From Pseudomonadota bacterium (lineage in GTDB: Bacteria > Pseudomonadota > Alphaproteobacteria > Reyranellales > Reyranellaceae): 13,676 nt of DNA. The position numbers were made by a program, and so were the translations under genes. Positions 1-7,386 of this stretch are shown here, in pieces; position 1 is the first letter of the stretch, and each line of letters opens with the position of its first letter. Location of the stretch: NCBI GenBank assembly GCA_023436825.1, contig JAEZHS010000484.1:1-13676 (forward strand), given 5' to 3'. The notes under the pieces were generated by a model, which was not told where the DNA came from, did not search any database, and saw only the letters and a list, made by a program, of their open reading frames with translations.

Positions 1-108
1 CTAGTCTGCCGCCGCCTGGTCCGTCGCTTCCCGAGCCTTCGCGAACGCCGCCGCGGCCAGCGCCAGCATGGCCCAGAGCATCGTCAAGCGGGGCAATGCC
101 ATGCGCAT
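1..108 (-). CDS. Small hydrophobic 35-aa protein, coupled downstream of the ferritin-like gene
   Basis: This is a short open frame with an ATG at 108 and a TAG stop on the first bases of the window. It starts two bases after the TAA of the upstream ferritin-like gene (TAA-gc-ATG), so translation would be coupled. The translation opens with a basic N-terminus (MRMALPRLTM), continues with a hydrophobic stretch (residues 10-23: Leu, Trp, Met and many Ala), and ends in a short charged tail (KAREATDQAAAD). That layout fits a single membrane-spanning segment or an uncleaved signal anchor. I recognise no family and assign no function. The spacing argues that it is real and belongs to the same transcript; the small size and Ala-rich composition argue for caution, because GC-rich DNA produces such frames by chance. 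Confidence 0.45.
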   Translation of the reverse strand: MRMALPRLTMLWAMLALAAAAFAKAREATDQAAAD

Positions 109-110
109 GC

Positions 111-710
111 TTACGCCCCGAAGCTCAACGCCTTGGCGGGCAGCGGATCCTTCAACGCCTGGGTCAGCACCGTCCAGTGCATGGACTCGTCGGCGGCGAG
201 CCGCGCCGAGACCTGCGCCAGGTTGCGATCGCCGAACGACGGGATGACGCCGATATAGGCATTGGCCGCGCCCTTCTCGAGACGCTGCGCCAGACGCAGC
301 ACGTCGATCTGGGTCTTGAGTGCCGACGCATTCAGCGCCTGCGCCACCTCAGCATCGCTCTTGGCCGCCACGGGCGTTCCGCCGAGCTTGCGGATCGTGG
401 CGATCAGCGCGTCGCGATGCTCCTTGTGGTGCGTCTGGAACAGCACGGCGACGTCGAGCACCGGCTTCTGCAGCAGGCCGCTCTGGGCGCCGAGCTGGTA
501 GGCGCTGATCGCCTCGTTCTTGAGCGCCAGCGCGGTGTTGAGGATGCCGACGTCGTTGACCGGCGAAGCGCCGTTACCGGAGGACCCTCTCGACTGGGCG
601 ACGGCCATCTTCTCGCAGCCAGCCATCAGCGCCACCGCCGAGGCCGAGAGGACGGTGATGCCGGACCCGCGAAGCAATCCGCGGCGGCGAAGATCGATCA
701 TCTGAGTCAC
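111..710 (-). CDS. Tat-exported ferritin-like domain protein (probable lipoprotein)
   Basis: The 199-aa product has a twin-arginine signal (RRRGLLRG, residues 8-15), a hydrophobic core and a lipobox-like ALMAGC ending at Cys32, so it is probably exported folded and perhaps lipidated. A polar linker (about 38-50) leads to an all-helical domain of the ferritin-like superfamily (Ferritin_2 type). Putative metal ligands are Glu66 in helix 1, the His94-His95/Glu97-His98 cluster in helix 2, Glu145 in helix 3 and Glu175-x-x-His178 in helix 4. Such proteins are thought to bind a di-metal centre in the periplasm; the substrate is not known. The GTG at 710 is chosen because a perfect AAGGAGG (717-723) lies six bases upstream; the in-frame ATG at 701 would be too far. 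It is divergent from hemA and followed by a coupled mini-ORF. Confidence 0.85.
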   Translation of the reverse strand: MTQMIDLRRRGLLRGSGITVLSASAVALMAGCEKMAVAQSRGSSGNGASPVNDVGILNTALALKNEAISAYQLGAQSGLLQKPVLDVAVLFQTHHKEHRDALIATIRKLGGTPVAAKSDAEVAQALNASALKTQIDVLRLAQRLEKGAANAYIGVIPSFGDRNLAQVSARLAADESMHWTVLTQALKDPLPAKALSFGA

Positions 711-716
711 GCTAGG

Positions 717-723
717 CCTCCTT
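717..723 (-). promoter_or_regulatory. Consensus ribosome binding site of the ferritin-like gene
   Basis: On the minus strand this reads AAGGAGG, followed by six bases and the GTG at 710. It is the strongest Shine-Dalgarno sequence in the left half of the window and decides the GTG start over the ATG at 701. Confidence 0.8.
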
Positions 724-732
724 GGGTTGAGC

Positions 733-752
733 GACGGAGCGGTTGCTCCGTT
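733..752. repeat. Hairpin in the 5' leader of the ferritin-like gene
   Basis: An inverted repeat with arms ACGGAGC and GCTCCGT around a GGTT loop (734-751), extended by a G-T pair to 733-752, lies ten bases upstream of the AAGGAGG site on the minus strand. It could form a leader stem-loop or be an operator. There is no T-run, so it is not a terminator. The role is unknown. Confidence 0.3.
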
Positions 753-877
753 CGTGCGTGACCTACGCGCCGTGCGGTGCGTGCGGATCGATCACCGTCC
801 GTCACGCCTCAGTGACATATCCGCGAGCGGATTCTGATATTGCGAGGCATTCTTAACTGGAGTTCACGCGCTTGTGT

Positions 878-891
878 TTGATCTCCCTCAA
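878..891. promoter_or_regulatory. FNR/FixK-type box upstream of hemA
   Basis: The sequence TTGATCTCCCTCAA matches the FNR/FixK consensus TTGAT-N4-ATCAA at nine of ten defined positions. Its centre is 92-93 bases upstream of the preferred hemA start at 977. A class II activator site (centre at -41.5) would put transcription near 926, giving a leader of about 50 bases. FNR-family control of hemA is established in other Alphaproteobacteria (FnrL in Rhodobacter, FixK2 in Bradyrhizobium). It is a single site identified by eye, but position and family precedent agree. Confidence 0.55.
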
Positions 892-976
892 CGACTGGTC
901 CCCAGCCGCGACCAAAATGCCTCTCATGACGCACCTAAAGCCGATTAAAATCGCGAGGCGGGAGAATACGGGGCCA

Positions 977-2197
977 ATGGATTACGAGGCATTCTTCGCC
1001 GGTCATCTGCGTCGCTTGCACGACGAGGGGCGCTATCGCGTCTTCGCCGAGCTGGAGCGCGTCGCCGGCGCCTTCCCGCGCGCCCGCTTCCACCACGACG
1101 GCACGGTGCGCGACGTCACCGTCTGGTGCTCCAACGACTATCTCGCCATGGGCCAGCATCCGGTTGTGATCGAGGCCATGCAGGCGGCGATCGGCGCCCA
1201 GGGCTCGGGCGCCGGCGGCACGCGCAACATCTCGGGCACCAACACCCTGCACGTGGCGCTCGAGCGCGAACTCGCCAGGCTGCACGACAAGGAAGCCGCC
1301 CTGGTCTTCACCTCGGGCTACGTCGCCAACGAGACCACGCTGCAGACCCTGGGCGCCATGCTGCCGGGCTGCGAACTCTATTCAGACGCCTACAACCATG
1401 CCTCGATGATCGCGGGCATCCGCCATTCGGGCGCAGTGCGCAGGATATTCCGCCACAACGACCTCGCGCATCTCGAGGGGCTGCTCGCAGCCTCGGCGCC
1501 CGGCACGCCCAAGATCGTGGCCTTCGAATCGGTCTATTCGATGGACGGCGACGTCTCGCCGATCGAGGAGATCTGCGACCTCGCCCATCGCTACGGCGCC
1601 CTCACCTATCTCGACGAGGTCCATGCCGTCGGCATGTACGGCGCCCGCGGCGCGGGCGTGGCCGAACGCGACGGCGCGCTGGGCAAGGTGGACATTGTGC
1701 AGGGCACGCTCGCCAAGGCGTTCGGCGTGGTCGGCGGCTACATCGCCTCGACAGCGGCCACCGTCGACTTCGTGCGCTCCTGCGGCTCGGGCTTCATCTT
1801 CTCGACCTCGATGCCGCCGGCGATCGCGGGCGCGGCGCTGGCCAGCATCCGTCACGTCACCGCCCATCCCGAGCTCCGGGTGCGCCACCAGGAGCGCGCC
1901 GCGACGCTGAAGCGAAAGCTCGCGGCGGCCGGCCTGCCGATCATGCCGTCGGTCACGCACATCGTACCGGTGTTCGTGGGCGATGCCGCGCTCGCCAAGC
2001 AGGCGACCGACCTGTTGATGGAGCGGCATTCGATCTACGTCCAGCCGATCAATTACCCGACGGTCCCGCGCGGCACCGAGCGGCTCAGACTGACGCCGAC
2101 GCCGCTGCACAGCGACGACGACATGGCGGTTCTGGTGTCCGCCCTTCAGGACGTCTGGCAGACGCTGGGTCTCAGTCTGCGCGCAGCGGCGGAATAA
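977..2197 (+). CDS. hemA: 5-aminolevulinate synthase (ALAS, C4/Shemin pathway)
   Basis: This cytoplasmic PLP enzyme condenses glycine with succinyl-CoA to 5-aminolevulinate, the first committed step of heme synthesis. The 406-aa product is full length for alphaproteobacterial ALAS and begins in the family-typical way ([11 protein letters not shown]). Visible motifs are the CSNDYLAMG segment (51-59), [12 protein letters not shown] (76-87), the PLP-stacking His141 in [19 protein letters not shown] (211-222) with Asp213 and His216, and the Schiff-base Lys247 in GTLAKAFG. An in-frame TTG at 872 and ATGs at 917 and 926 would extend it by up to 35 residues, but those residues have no ALAS-like character and a start at 872 would overlap the FNR/FixK box. 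The ribosome site is modest (GGGAG at 960-964). The gene is divergent from the ferritin-like gene and stops 26 bp short of the convergent MFS gene. Confidence 0.96.
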   Translation: MDYEAFFAGHLRRLHDEGRYRVFAELERVAGAFPRARFHHDGTVRDVTVWCSNDYLAMGQHPVVIEAMQAAIGAQGSGAGGTRNISGTNTLHVALERELARLHDKEAALVFTSGYVANETTLQTLGAMLPGCELYSDAYNHASMIAGIRHSGAVRRIFRHNDLAHLEGLLAASAPGTPKIVAFESVYSMDGDVSPIEEICDLAHRYGALTYLDEVHAVGMYGARGAGVAERDGALGKVDIVQGTLAKAFGVVGGYIASTAATVDFVRSCGSGFIFSTSMPPAIAGAALASIRHVTAHPELRVRHQERAATLKRKLAAAGLPIMPSVTHIVPVFVGDAALAKQATDLLMERHSIYVQPINYPTVPRGTERLRLTPTPLHSDDDMAVLVSALQDVWQTLGLSLRAAAE

Positions 2198-2223
2198 CTC
2201 TTCTTCTTCCGGACCGCGCTCCC

Positions 2224-3450
2224 CTACTCCACCGTCCGCATCGTCCACAAGCGGGAGCGGACGAGGACGAAGCCGATCAGCAGGACCATCGCCAGCGCCG
2301 GCAGGAGCATGGCGGCCCTGAGCCCCCATACGGCGCAGATCGAGCCGGTCAGGAGGGCTCCGATTGGGCCGCCGCCGCTCAGCCCGAGCTGGAACAGCGC
2401 CATCAGGCGCGCCCGGTGCGTGGCCGGGGCCACGATCTGCACCACCGTGCGGCTCTGGGTCATGGTGATGCCGGCGCCGATGCCCCAGACGAAGATCAGC
2501 GCGACGAACACCGGGAACGACGGCAGGGTCGACAGGGCCGTCAGGATCACGGCGCCCGTAGCGACGGCAAGACCGATCATCCGGCCGCGCAGCGTGACAC
2601 GGCGCGCCAGCCCGACCAGCGCCATGCTGGCGGCGATGGTGGCCGCCCAGAAGGCAAGGTTGACGTAGGACAGCTCCAGAGACCCGCCGTGGTAGTTGTC
2701 GCGCACGGCGAGCGGCAGCACCGCCATGAACGGCCCGACATAGAAAACGCCGACGCCGAAGTTCAACAGCAGCACCGGCCAGATCTGGTCGGACTTCACG
2801 GCCGCCGAGAAGCCATCGCCGATGCTGCGCCAGAATCCGGGATGCTGGCTCGGCGGATGTGCTGGTGGTTGAGGCAGGCGCAGCACGGCGAGACAGCCCA
2901 ACAGCAGCAGGCCGGCATTCAGGAGCAGCAGCGGCGCCGCCCCCAGCCGGTCGGCCGCCGAGGCGCAGGCGATGCCGACGAGCTGACCGAAGAACTGCAG
3001 CGCCGTGACCAGCGCCACCGCACGCGGCAGCTCGCCGCTCTTCACCACCACCGGCAGGAGGGCATCGCGCGTCGGGATGGCGAACGCGCCGATGGCGCCG
3101 GCCGTGACGCCGTAGACGATCAGCAGGGCATAGCTCAGCTCGCCGCCGGCCAACAGCAGGGCGGCCAGGGCCAGGGGCGGCAGGGCATAGATCAGGTGGT
3201 AGCGCAGCAGCAGCCGGCGTGGGTCGCCTCGATCGGCGACAAGCCCGCCCAGCGGCAGGAACAGCAGCGAAGGCGCCATGACGGCCGCCTGGGCCAGCCC
3301 GACCGCAAAAGCGTCCATGCGCAGCACGACGGCAACCAACCAGGGGAACAGCACCATCTGCACCCCGAGCGGCACGAACCAGCTGGTGAGGCCTACGAGA
3401 TAGGCCGGAAAAGGGTTGGCGGAGCCGGTCACGGGGCGGTCTTGATCCAT
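2224..3450 (-). CDS. MFS transporter (MFS_3/EntS-like exporter family)
   Basis: The 408-aa inner-membrane protein shows about twelve hydrophobic segments in two halves, separated by a polar loop rich in Pro, His and Ser near residues 190-210. The major-facilitator motif A, GGLVADRGDPRR, lies after the second helix (about 68-79). The overall pattern resembles the MFS_3 group that includes the enterobactin exporter EntS and many uncharacterised efflux proteins. Proton-driven export of a small molecule is likely; the substrate cannot be read from sequence. The start is the ATG at 3450 (a TTG sits immediately before it). No Shine-Dalgarno is visible, and a TATAGT element lies only about ten bases upstream, so the message may be nearly leaderless. 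It converges on hemA with 26 bp between stops and no clear terminator. Confidence 0.85.
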   Translation of the reverse strand: MDQDRPVTGSANPFPAYLVGLTSWFVPLGVQMVLFPWLVAVVLRMDAFAVGLAQAAVMAPSLLFLPLGGLVADRGDPRRLLLRYHLIYALPPLALAALLLAGGELSYALLIVYGVTAGAIGAFAIPTRDALLPVVVKSGELPRAVALVTALQFFGQLVGIACASAADRLGAAPLLLLNAGLLLLGCLAVLRLPQPPAHPPSQHPGFWRSIGDGFSAAVKSDQIWPVLLLNFGVGVFYVGPFMAVLPLAVRDNYHGGSLELSYVNLAFWAATIAASMALVGLARRVTLRGRMIGLAVATGAVILTALSTLPSFPVFVALIFVWGIGAGITMTQSRTVVQIVAPATHRARLMALFQLGLSGGGPIGALLTGSICAVWGLRAAMLLPALAMVLLIGFVLVRSRLWTMRTVE

Positions 3451-3470
3451 CAAAAAGACAACTATATCTT
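3442..3470 (+). promoter_or_regulatory. Candidate sigma-70 promoter for the gene at 3568, overlapping the MFS promoter
   Basis: On the plus strand TTGATC (3442-3447) and TATCTT (3465-3470) are spaced by 17 bases, the ideal distance, and predict transcription starting near 3477. On the minus strand the same AT-rich island gives TATAGT (3466-3461), a good -10 for the MFS gene without an obvious -35. An ACAA/TTGT inverted repeat with a 7-base spacer (3460-3474) covers both -10 elements and could be an operator. The call is based on hexamer likeness only. Confidence 0.35.
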
Positions 3471-3567
3471 GTAAGGGCTTAGTGCCGCTTGCTCATCCAA
3501 TAGTCAAAGACGCACAAGCTGCAGCTTCCGGCCCCTCGGAAGCCCGGCGGTGACGGAGCGGAAGAAA

Positions 3568-3957
3568 ATGTCGACATTCAACCGCACCACCTTGGTGAAG
3601 GTCTTGGAGATCCTCGACAGCAGCAATGCCGGCGAGGCGCTGGCCGCAGCCAAGCTTGCCTCTACCATGCTGCGCGAGGCCGGTCTTACCTGGGATGATG
3701 TTCTGGCGCCCGAGATCCATGGCCGCGCCGCCCAGGCGCCGGCAACGCGCGCCATCGGCGCCGGGCCATTCGGCTATCGCCGCGACCGCGAACTGTCACC
3801 GCACGAGCAGTTCTTCATGGTGCTGCTGAGCCCGCGCACGCCGGTCGAGATCAAGCGCAAGCTCCGGACCTGGGAGGCCCGCGTGCTCGACGGCGAGATC
3901 ACGCCGCAGGAGACCCAGGACCTGCGCTTCATGTACCAGAGCTTCGTCGTCGGCTGA
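3568..3957 (+). CDS. Hypothetical protein, DUF2786-like N-terminal pattern
   Basis: The 129-aa product is soluble, with no signal peptide or membrane segment. The N-terminal half (about 8-48) has a helical pattern, leucines followed by SSNAGEALAAAKLASTML and REAGLTWDDVL, which recalls the short DUF2786-type helical module of unknown function. The C-terminal half (about 78-128) is rich in charged and aromatic residues (LSPHEQFFMVLL, KRKLRTWEARVLDGEIT, LRFMYQSF) and matches nothing I recognise. The ATG at 3568 has GGAG ten bases upstream (3554-3557); an in-frame GTG at 3550 would add six residues and cannot be excluded. The gene stands alone, divergent from the MFS gene and convergent with livF. 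Codon pattern and the full-length frame support a real gene; the function is unknown. Confidence 0.7.
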   Translation: MSTFNRTTLVKVLEILDSSNAGEALAAAKLASTMLREAGLTWDDVLAPEIHGRAAQAPATRAIGAGPFGYRRDRELSPHEQFFMVLLSPRTPVEIKRKLRTWEARVLDGEITPQETQDLRFMYQSFVVG

Positions 3958-4007
3958 CGGCCAGCTACGGCGATCTGCCGGGTGCTCAGCTCAGACCTGT
4001 CAAGATC

Positions 4008-4031
4008 CCGGTAACCGGCCGTTAGCGGCCG
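4008..4031. repeat. GC-rich inverted repeats at the livF stop
   Basis: CCGGTAACCGG (4008-4018) and CGGCCG-TTAG-CGGCCG (4016-4031) overlap, and the TTAG loop contains the livF stop codon. They sit between two convergent genes where a terminator would be expected, but no T-run follows on either strand. An intrinsic terminator is possible but weak. Confidence 0.25.
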
Positions 4032-4726
4032 AGATACGAGCGCAAGACTTCGGCATTGTCGACGAGACCTGCGGCTGGCCCCGAGAATGTGATTTCGCCG
4101 CCCTGCAGGATGTGCGCGCTCTCCGCGACCGCGGCGGCGACGCCGATGTTCTGTTCGACCAGCAGGATCGTGAGCCCGCGCTTGTTGAGCGCCAGGATCG
4201 TATCCACCATGTCGCCGACGATGGTCGGTGCGAGCCCCGCCGAAGGCTCGTCCATCAGGAGGCAGCGCGGTCGTGCCATCAGGGCGCGGCCGATGGCCAC
4301 CATCTGCTGCTCGCCGCCGCTCATGCTGCCGGCGCGGCGTTTTCTCACTGCCGCCAGCTTGGGAAACATCGCGTAGACGTCGTCCAGGTCGCTGCGGATT
4401 CCCGCCCAGTCCCGACGGGTGGCCGCGCCGAGCTCCAGATTGTCCTGGACGGACATGCTGGGCCAGACCTCGCGACCCTGCGGGACCTGGACGATGCCGC
4501 GGCGAACGATGCGGTCGGCCGACAGGCCCGCGCATTCCTTGCCCTCGAACAGGATGGACCCGCCGCTGCAACGCACCACGCCGGACAAGGTGTTCAGCAT
4601 CGTCGTCTTGCCCGAGCCGTTGCCGCCGAGCAGGGCGACGATCTTTCCGGCCGGCACCTCGAAGGTGACGTCGCGCAGGACCTGCGTGATCCCGTACGAG
4701 ACCCTAAGGTGCTGAATGGCGAGCAC
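4022..4726 (-). CDS. livF: HAAT-family ABC importer, ATP-binding protein LivF
   Basis: This is one of the two cytoplasmic ATPases powering the importer. The 234-aa product has the usual LivF length. Motifs: Walker A GGNGSGKT (34-41), Q-loop region VPQGRE (81-86), signature MSGGEQ (135-140), Walker B CLLMDEP (155-161), and VEQN (190-193), where LivF proteins typically carry Gln in place of the H-loop His. A longer reading from 4798 adds 24 residues with no homologous look. The GTG at 4726 is chosen because GGGAAGGAA lies a few bases upstream on the minus strand. The start overlaps the 3' end of livG by 23 bp, indicating coupled translation. It is the last gene of the operon. Confidence 0.93.
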   Translation of the reverse strand: MLAIQHLRVSYGITQVLRDVTFEVPAGKIVALLGGNGSGKTTMLNTLSGVVRCSGGSILFEGKECAGLSADRIVRRGIVQVPQGREVWPSMSVQDNLELGAATRRDWAGIRSDLDDVYAMFPKLAAVRKRRAGSMSGGEQQMVAIGRALMARPRCLLMDEPSAGLAPTIVGDMVDTILALNKRGLTILLVEQNIGVAAAVAESAHILQGGEITFSGPAAGLVDNAEVLRSYLGR

Positions 4727-5495
4727 GAAGTTCCTTCCCAAGATAGGCTTCGATGACCCCAGGGTCGTTGCGCACCGCGTCGGGCGTTCCCTCGGCAATG
4801 CGCCGGCCGGAACTGAGCACCGTCACCTGGTCGCAGACATCCATGACCAGCCGGATGACGTGCTCGATGAGGATGAGCGTGACACCTTTTTCATCACGGA
4901 TCCGGCGCAGCAAAGTGTCGAACTCGGCCAGCCGATTGAGGCTGAGGCCGACCGCCGGCTCGTCGAGCAGGACGACCTTCGGGTCGCCGATCAGGGTGCG
5001 GGCGATCTCGATGACGCGTTGTTGTCCGAACGAAAGGGCCGACCCCGGACGATCGGCGAACGCCGACATGCCGATGAACTCGAGGGCTTGACGGGCGGCT
5101 TCCTCCGCGGCCTCCTCCTCCTCCCGGTAGCCACGCAGATTGAAGCTGGCGGCGATGAAGCCGGCCGCGGTGCGGTGGTGCAGCCCCGTCATGAGGTTCT
5201 CCAGCACCGTCATGCCGCGGAACAACTGCGACGTCTGGAAGGTACGACCAAGGCCGAGCCGCGCGATCGCGCTCGGCTTGCGCCCGACGATGGATACGCC
5301 GTCGAGCAGCACGTCGCCCTGATGCGGGGGATGAATGCCGCAGATGACGTTGAGCATCGTCGTCTTGCCCGCACCGTTGGGGCCGATCAGGCCCCTGATC
5401 TCGCCGGGCTTGACGTCGAGATCGATGCCGTCGAGCACCTTCACGCCGCCGAAGCTCACCGACACGCCGCGGACGGAAAGCAGCGCCTCCGTCAC
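4704..5495 (-). CDS. livG: HAAT-family ABC importer, ATP-binding protein LivG
   Basis: This is the second ATPase subunit, 263 aa, the normal LivG size. Motifs: Walker A GPNGAGKT (38-45), Q-loop in GRTFQTSQLF (83-92), signature LSFGQQR (154-160), Walker B VVLLDEP (174-180) and the H-loop His212 in IEHVI. The LivG-specific insert after the Q-loop carries an acidic run (REEEEAAEEAA, about 124-134). The frame stays open upstream to 6131, but that part is an out-of-frame reading of livM. The real start is the GTG at 5495, whose last two bases plus A form the livM TGA stop (GTGA overlap). GAGG lies about eight bases upstream. Confidence 0.93.
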   Translation of the reverse strand: MTEALLSVRGVSVSFGGVKVLDGIDLDVKPGEIRGLIGPNGAGKTTMLNVICGIHPPHQGDVLLDGVSIVGRKPSAIARLGLGRTFQTSQLFRGMTVLENLMTGLHHRTAAGFIAASFNLRGYREEEEAAEEAARQALEFIGMSAFADRPGSALSFGQQRVIEIARTLIGDPKVVLLDEPAVGLSLNRLAEFDTLLRRIRDEKGVTLILIEHVIRLVMDVCDQVTVLSSGRRIAEGTPDAVRNDPGVIEAYLGKELRARHSAP

Positions 5496-6499
5496 GGCCG
5501 AACCTCGCTGCTCTCCGAAGTCGCGGCGACCGGCGGCCGCCGGCGCGCCCGGGCACGATGCAACGGCTCTTCCCAGCCGCGCACCTTCTCCTTGAGGAAA
5601 CCGATGATTCCGCCCGGCAGGAAGAGGATGAACCCCACGAGGATCGCGCCGAAAGCGATCTCCTGGACGCCCTTCACCTTGCGCAGCGCCTCGAGAACGA
5701 AGACCAGCGTCCCCGCCCCCAGGACCGAGCCGACGATCGAGCCGAGGCCGCCGACGATGATCATCGATTTGTGGATCACCATCTGGAACAGGTCGAAGCC
5801 TTCCGGCGACACGAAGTTCAGCATCGCCGAATAGAGGCCGCCCGCGATCCCTGCGTAAAAGCCGCTGATGCCGAAGGCGAGCGCCTTGTAGCGCAGCAGG
5901 TCGACGCCGAGGGACTCGGCGGCAATCTCGCCGTCGCGCACCGCGACGAAGGCCCGGCCGATGCGGGAACGCACGAGATTCTGTGCCAGGACAAAGAGCA
6001 CCATCATCAGGATCAGGCTCAGGTAATAGAGTCCCAACGTCTTCGAAACCGGCAGCGGCGCGAAGGAGATGGGAGGTGTCTTGAAGCCGCCGGCGCCGAA
6101 CGTCACCGGCTCCCAGTTCAGGAACACCCATTGCGTGAACTGGGCGAAGGCCAGGGTGGAGAGTGCGAGATAGAGCCCGCTGAGCCGCAGCGCCGGCAGC
6201 GATATGGCGAGGCCGACGATGGTGGCGATCAACGCGCCGAGCGGGAACGCCAGCCAGAACGGCCAGCCGAAATGGACCTGGAGCAGGCCGGTGCCGTAGG
6301 CGCCGATGCCGAACATCGCGGCATTGGCAAAGGCGAGCTGGCCCGCATAGCCGACCAGAATGTTGAGTCCGATCGCCAGCAGGACATAGATGAGGATCGT
6401 GTTGGCGACGAACAGGTAATAGGCGTTGAGGAACGTCGGCGCCACGGCGGCGAACAGGAGCATCGCCAAAAGCACGTTGCGTCTGCCGAAGAGCGCCAT
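5492..6499 (-). CDS. livM: HAAT-family ABC importer, permease LivM
   Basis: This 335-aa integral membrane permease pairs with LivH to form the translocation channel. It has many hydrophobic segments and the diagnostic LivM regions: IGLNILVGYAGQLAFANAAM near 43-62, the GRAFVAVRDGEIAAESLGVD loop that docks the ATPases, and GGLGSIVGSVLGA near the C-terminus. The C-terminal tail is basic and Arg-rich (HRARARRRPP). The ATG at 6499 follows the livH TGA after one base (TGA-c-ATG), so translation is coupled. The longer frame from 6661 adds 54 Ser/Arg-rich residues that are shadow translation of livH. Its stop overlaps the livG GTG. Confidence 0.93.
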   Translation of the reverse strand: MALFGRRNVLLAMLLFAAVAPTFLNAYYLFVANTILIYVLLAIGLNILVGYAGQLAFANAAMFGIGAYGTGLLQVHFGWPFWLAFPLGALIATIVGLAISLPALRLSGLYLALSTLAFAQFTQWVFLNWEPVTFGAGGFKTPPISFAPLPVSKTLGLYYLSLILMMVLFVLAQNLVRSRIGRAFVAVRDGEIAAESLGVDLLRYKALAFGISGFYAGIAGGLYSAMLNFVSPEGFDLFQMVIHKSMIIVGGLGSIVGSVLGAGTLVFVLEALRKVKGVQEIAFGAILVGFILFLPGGIIGFLKEKVRGWEEPLHRARARRRPPVAATSESSEVRP

Positions 6500-6500
6500 G

Positions 6501-7382
6501 TCAGACCCGACGAAAGCGGGTGAAGCCGAGCAACCCGGTCGGGCGCACCACCAGCACGAACATGATGACGATGAACGCCGAGACCTCGATGAAGCTCGAA
6601 TGGAGGTAGCCGCCGGCCAGCGACTCGATGATGCCGATGGATATGCCTCCGAGCACCGCACCCGGCAGGCTGGTCAGGCCGCCCAGCACCGCCGCCGCGA
6701 ATCCCTTGATGAAGAAGGCGAAGCCCATGTCGGGATAGAGCAGCGTGAGCGGCGCCATCAGCGCGGCAGCCGCGCCTGCGATGGCGGCGCCCGTTCCGAA
6801 GGACAGCATGTAGATGCGATCGACGCGGATGCCGGCGAGGGTCGCCGCCTTGGCATTGTCGGCGGTGGCCTGCATCATCTTGCCGGCGCGCGTCAGGCGG
6901 AAAAAAGCGGCGAAGGCCACCATGATGACGATCGAACCGGCGAGCACCGCGAGCTGCTGCGGGATCACCATGATGCCGCCCATCATGATCGGCTCCGGAG
7001 AGGTGATGGGCGGGAAAGGCAGATAGTCACCCTTGCCTCCCCAGATGACACGGGCCGTGCCGCGCAGCATGAACGCAATGCCGATCGTGGCAAGGACAAG
7101 GCTGATGATGTTGGCGTTCTTGAGCGGCCGGAAGGCTATAAGGTCGGTCGCCGCGCCCAGCAGGAAGCCGAAGGCAACCGCCGCCAGCAGCGACGGCAGA
7201 TAGGGCACGCCCATCTGCACGTGCAGCATCCAGGCGACGAAGCCTGAGAACATGAACAGCTCGCCATGGGCAAAGTTGATGACCGCGGTCGCCTTGTTCA
7301 CCACCACGATGCCGAGCGCGATCAGGGCATAGAGCGAGCCCGTCGTCAGTCCGCTCAGCAGCAGATAGACCAGCAGCTCCAA
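6501..7382 (-). CDS. livH: HAAT-family ABC importer, permease LivH (TTG start)
   Basis: The 293-aa product is the first permease of the importer. Family-typical features are the opening ELLVYLLLSGLTTGSLYALIALG, the AVINFAHGELFMFSGF segment (about 33-48), the docking loop RAGKMMQATADNAKAATLAGI and the GFAAAVLGGLTSLPGAVLGG stretch near the C-terminus. No ATG or GTG exists near the expected N-terminus. The TTG at 7382 begins exactly where LivH homologues begin and lies four bases after the TAG of the binding-protein gene. GAAGG, about 12 bases upstream, is a distant ribosome site, so coupling to the upstream gene is probably needed for good translation. Confidence 0.92.
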   Translation of the reverse strand: MELLVYLLLSGLTTGSLYALIALGIVVVNKATAVINFAHGELFMFSGFVAWMLHVQMGVPYLPSLLAAVAFGFLLGAATDLIAFRPLKNANIISLVLATIGIAFMLRGTARVIWGGKGDYLPFPPITSPEPIMMGGIMVIPQQLAVLAGSIVIMVAFAAFFRLTRAGKMMQATADNAKAATLAGIRVDRIYMLSFGTGAAIAGAAAALMAPLTLLYPDMGFAFFIKGFAAAVLGGLTSLPGAVLGGISIGIIESLAGGYLHSSFIEVSAFIVIMFVLVVRPTGLLGFTRFRRV

Positions 7383-7386
7383 GAGG

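Noticed and set aside
820..831. Short perfect inverted repeat TCCGC-GA-GCGGA, and a nearby GTCAC/GTGAC pair (801-816), upstream of hemA.
   Set aside because: The arms are only five bases, the sequence is GC-rich and no known regulator site matches, so chance cannot be excluded.
872..976. A longer hemA using the TTG at 872 or the ATGs at 917 and 926.
   Set aside because: The added residues do not look like ALAS, the family opening MDYEAFF is at 977, and a start at 872 would put the FNR/FixK box inside the coding region.
2198..2223. A bidirectional terminator between hemA and the MFS gene.
   Set aside because: The 26-bp gap has a pyrimidine-rich tract (CTCTTCTTCTTCC) but no stem-loop.
1126..3474. 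A 782-codon open frame on the plus strand running across hemA and antisense to the MFS gene.
   Set aside because: It is low-complexity Arg/Gln/His/Asp translation typical of a shadow frame in GC-rich DNA, and it overlaps two well-recognised genes.
5496..6131. A 212-residue N-terminal extension of LivG, which would make a fused protein.
   Set aside because: The extension is Arg/Gly-rich out-of-frame translation of livM, and LivG homology begins exactly at the GTG at 5495.
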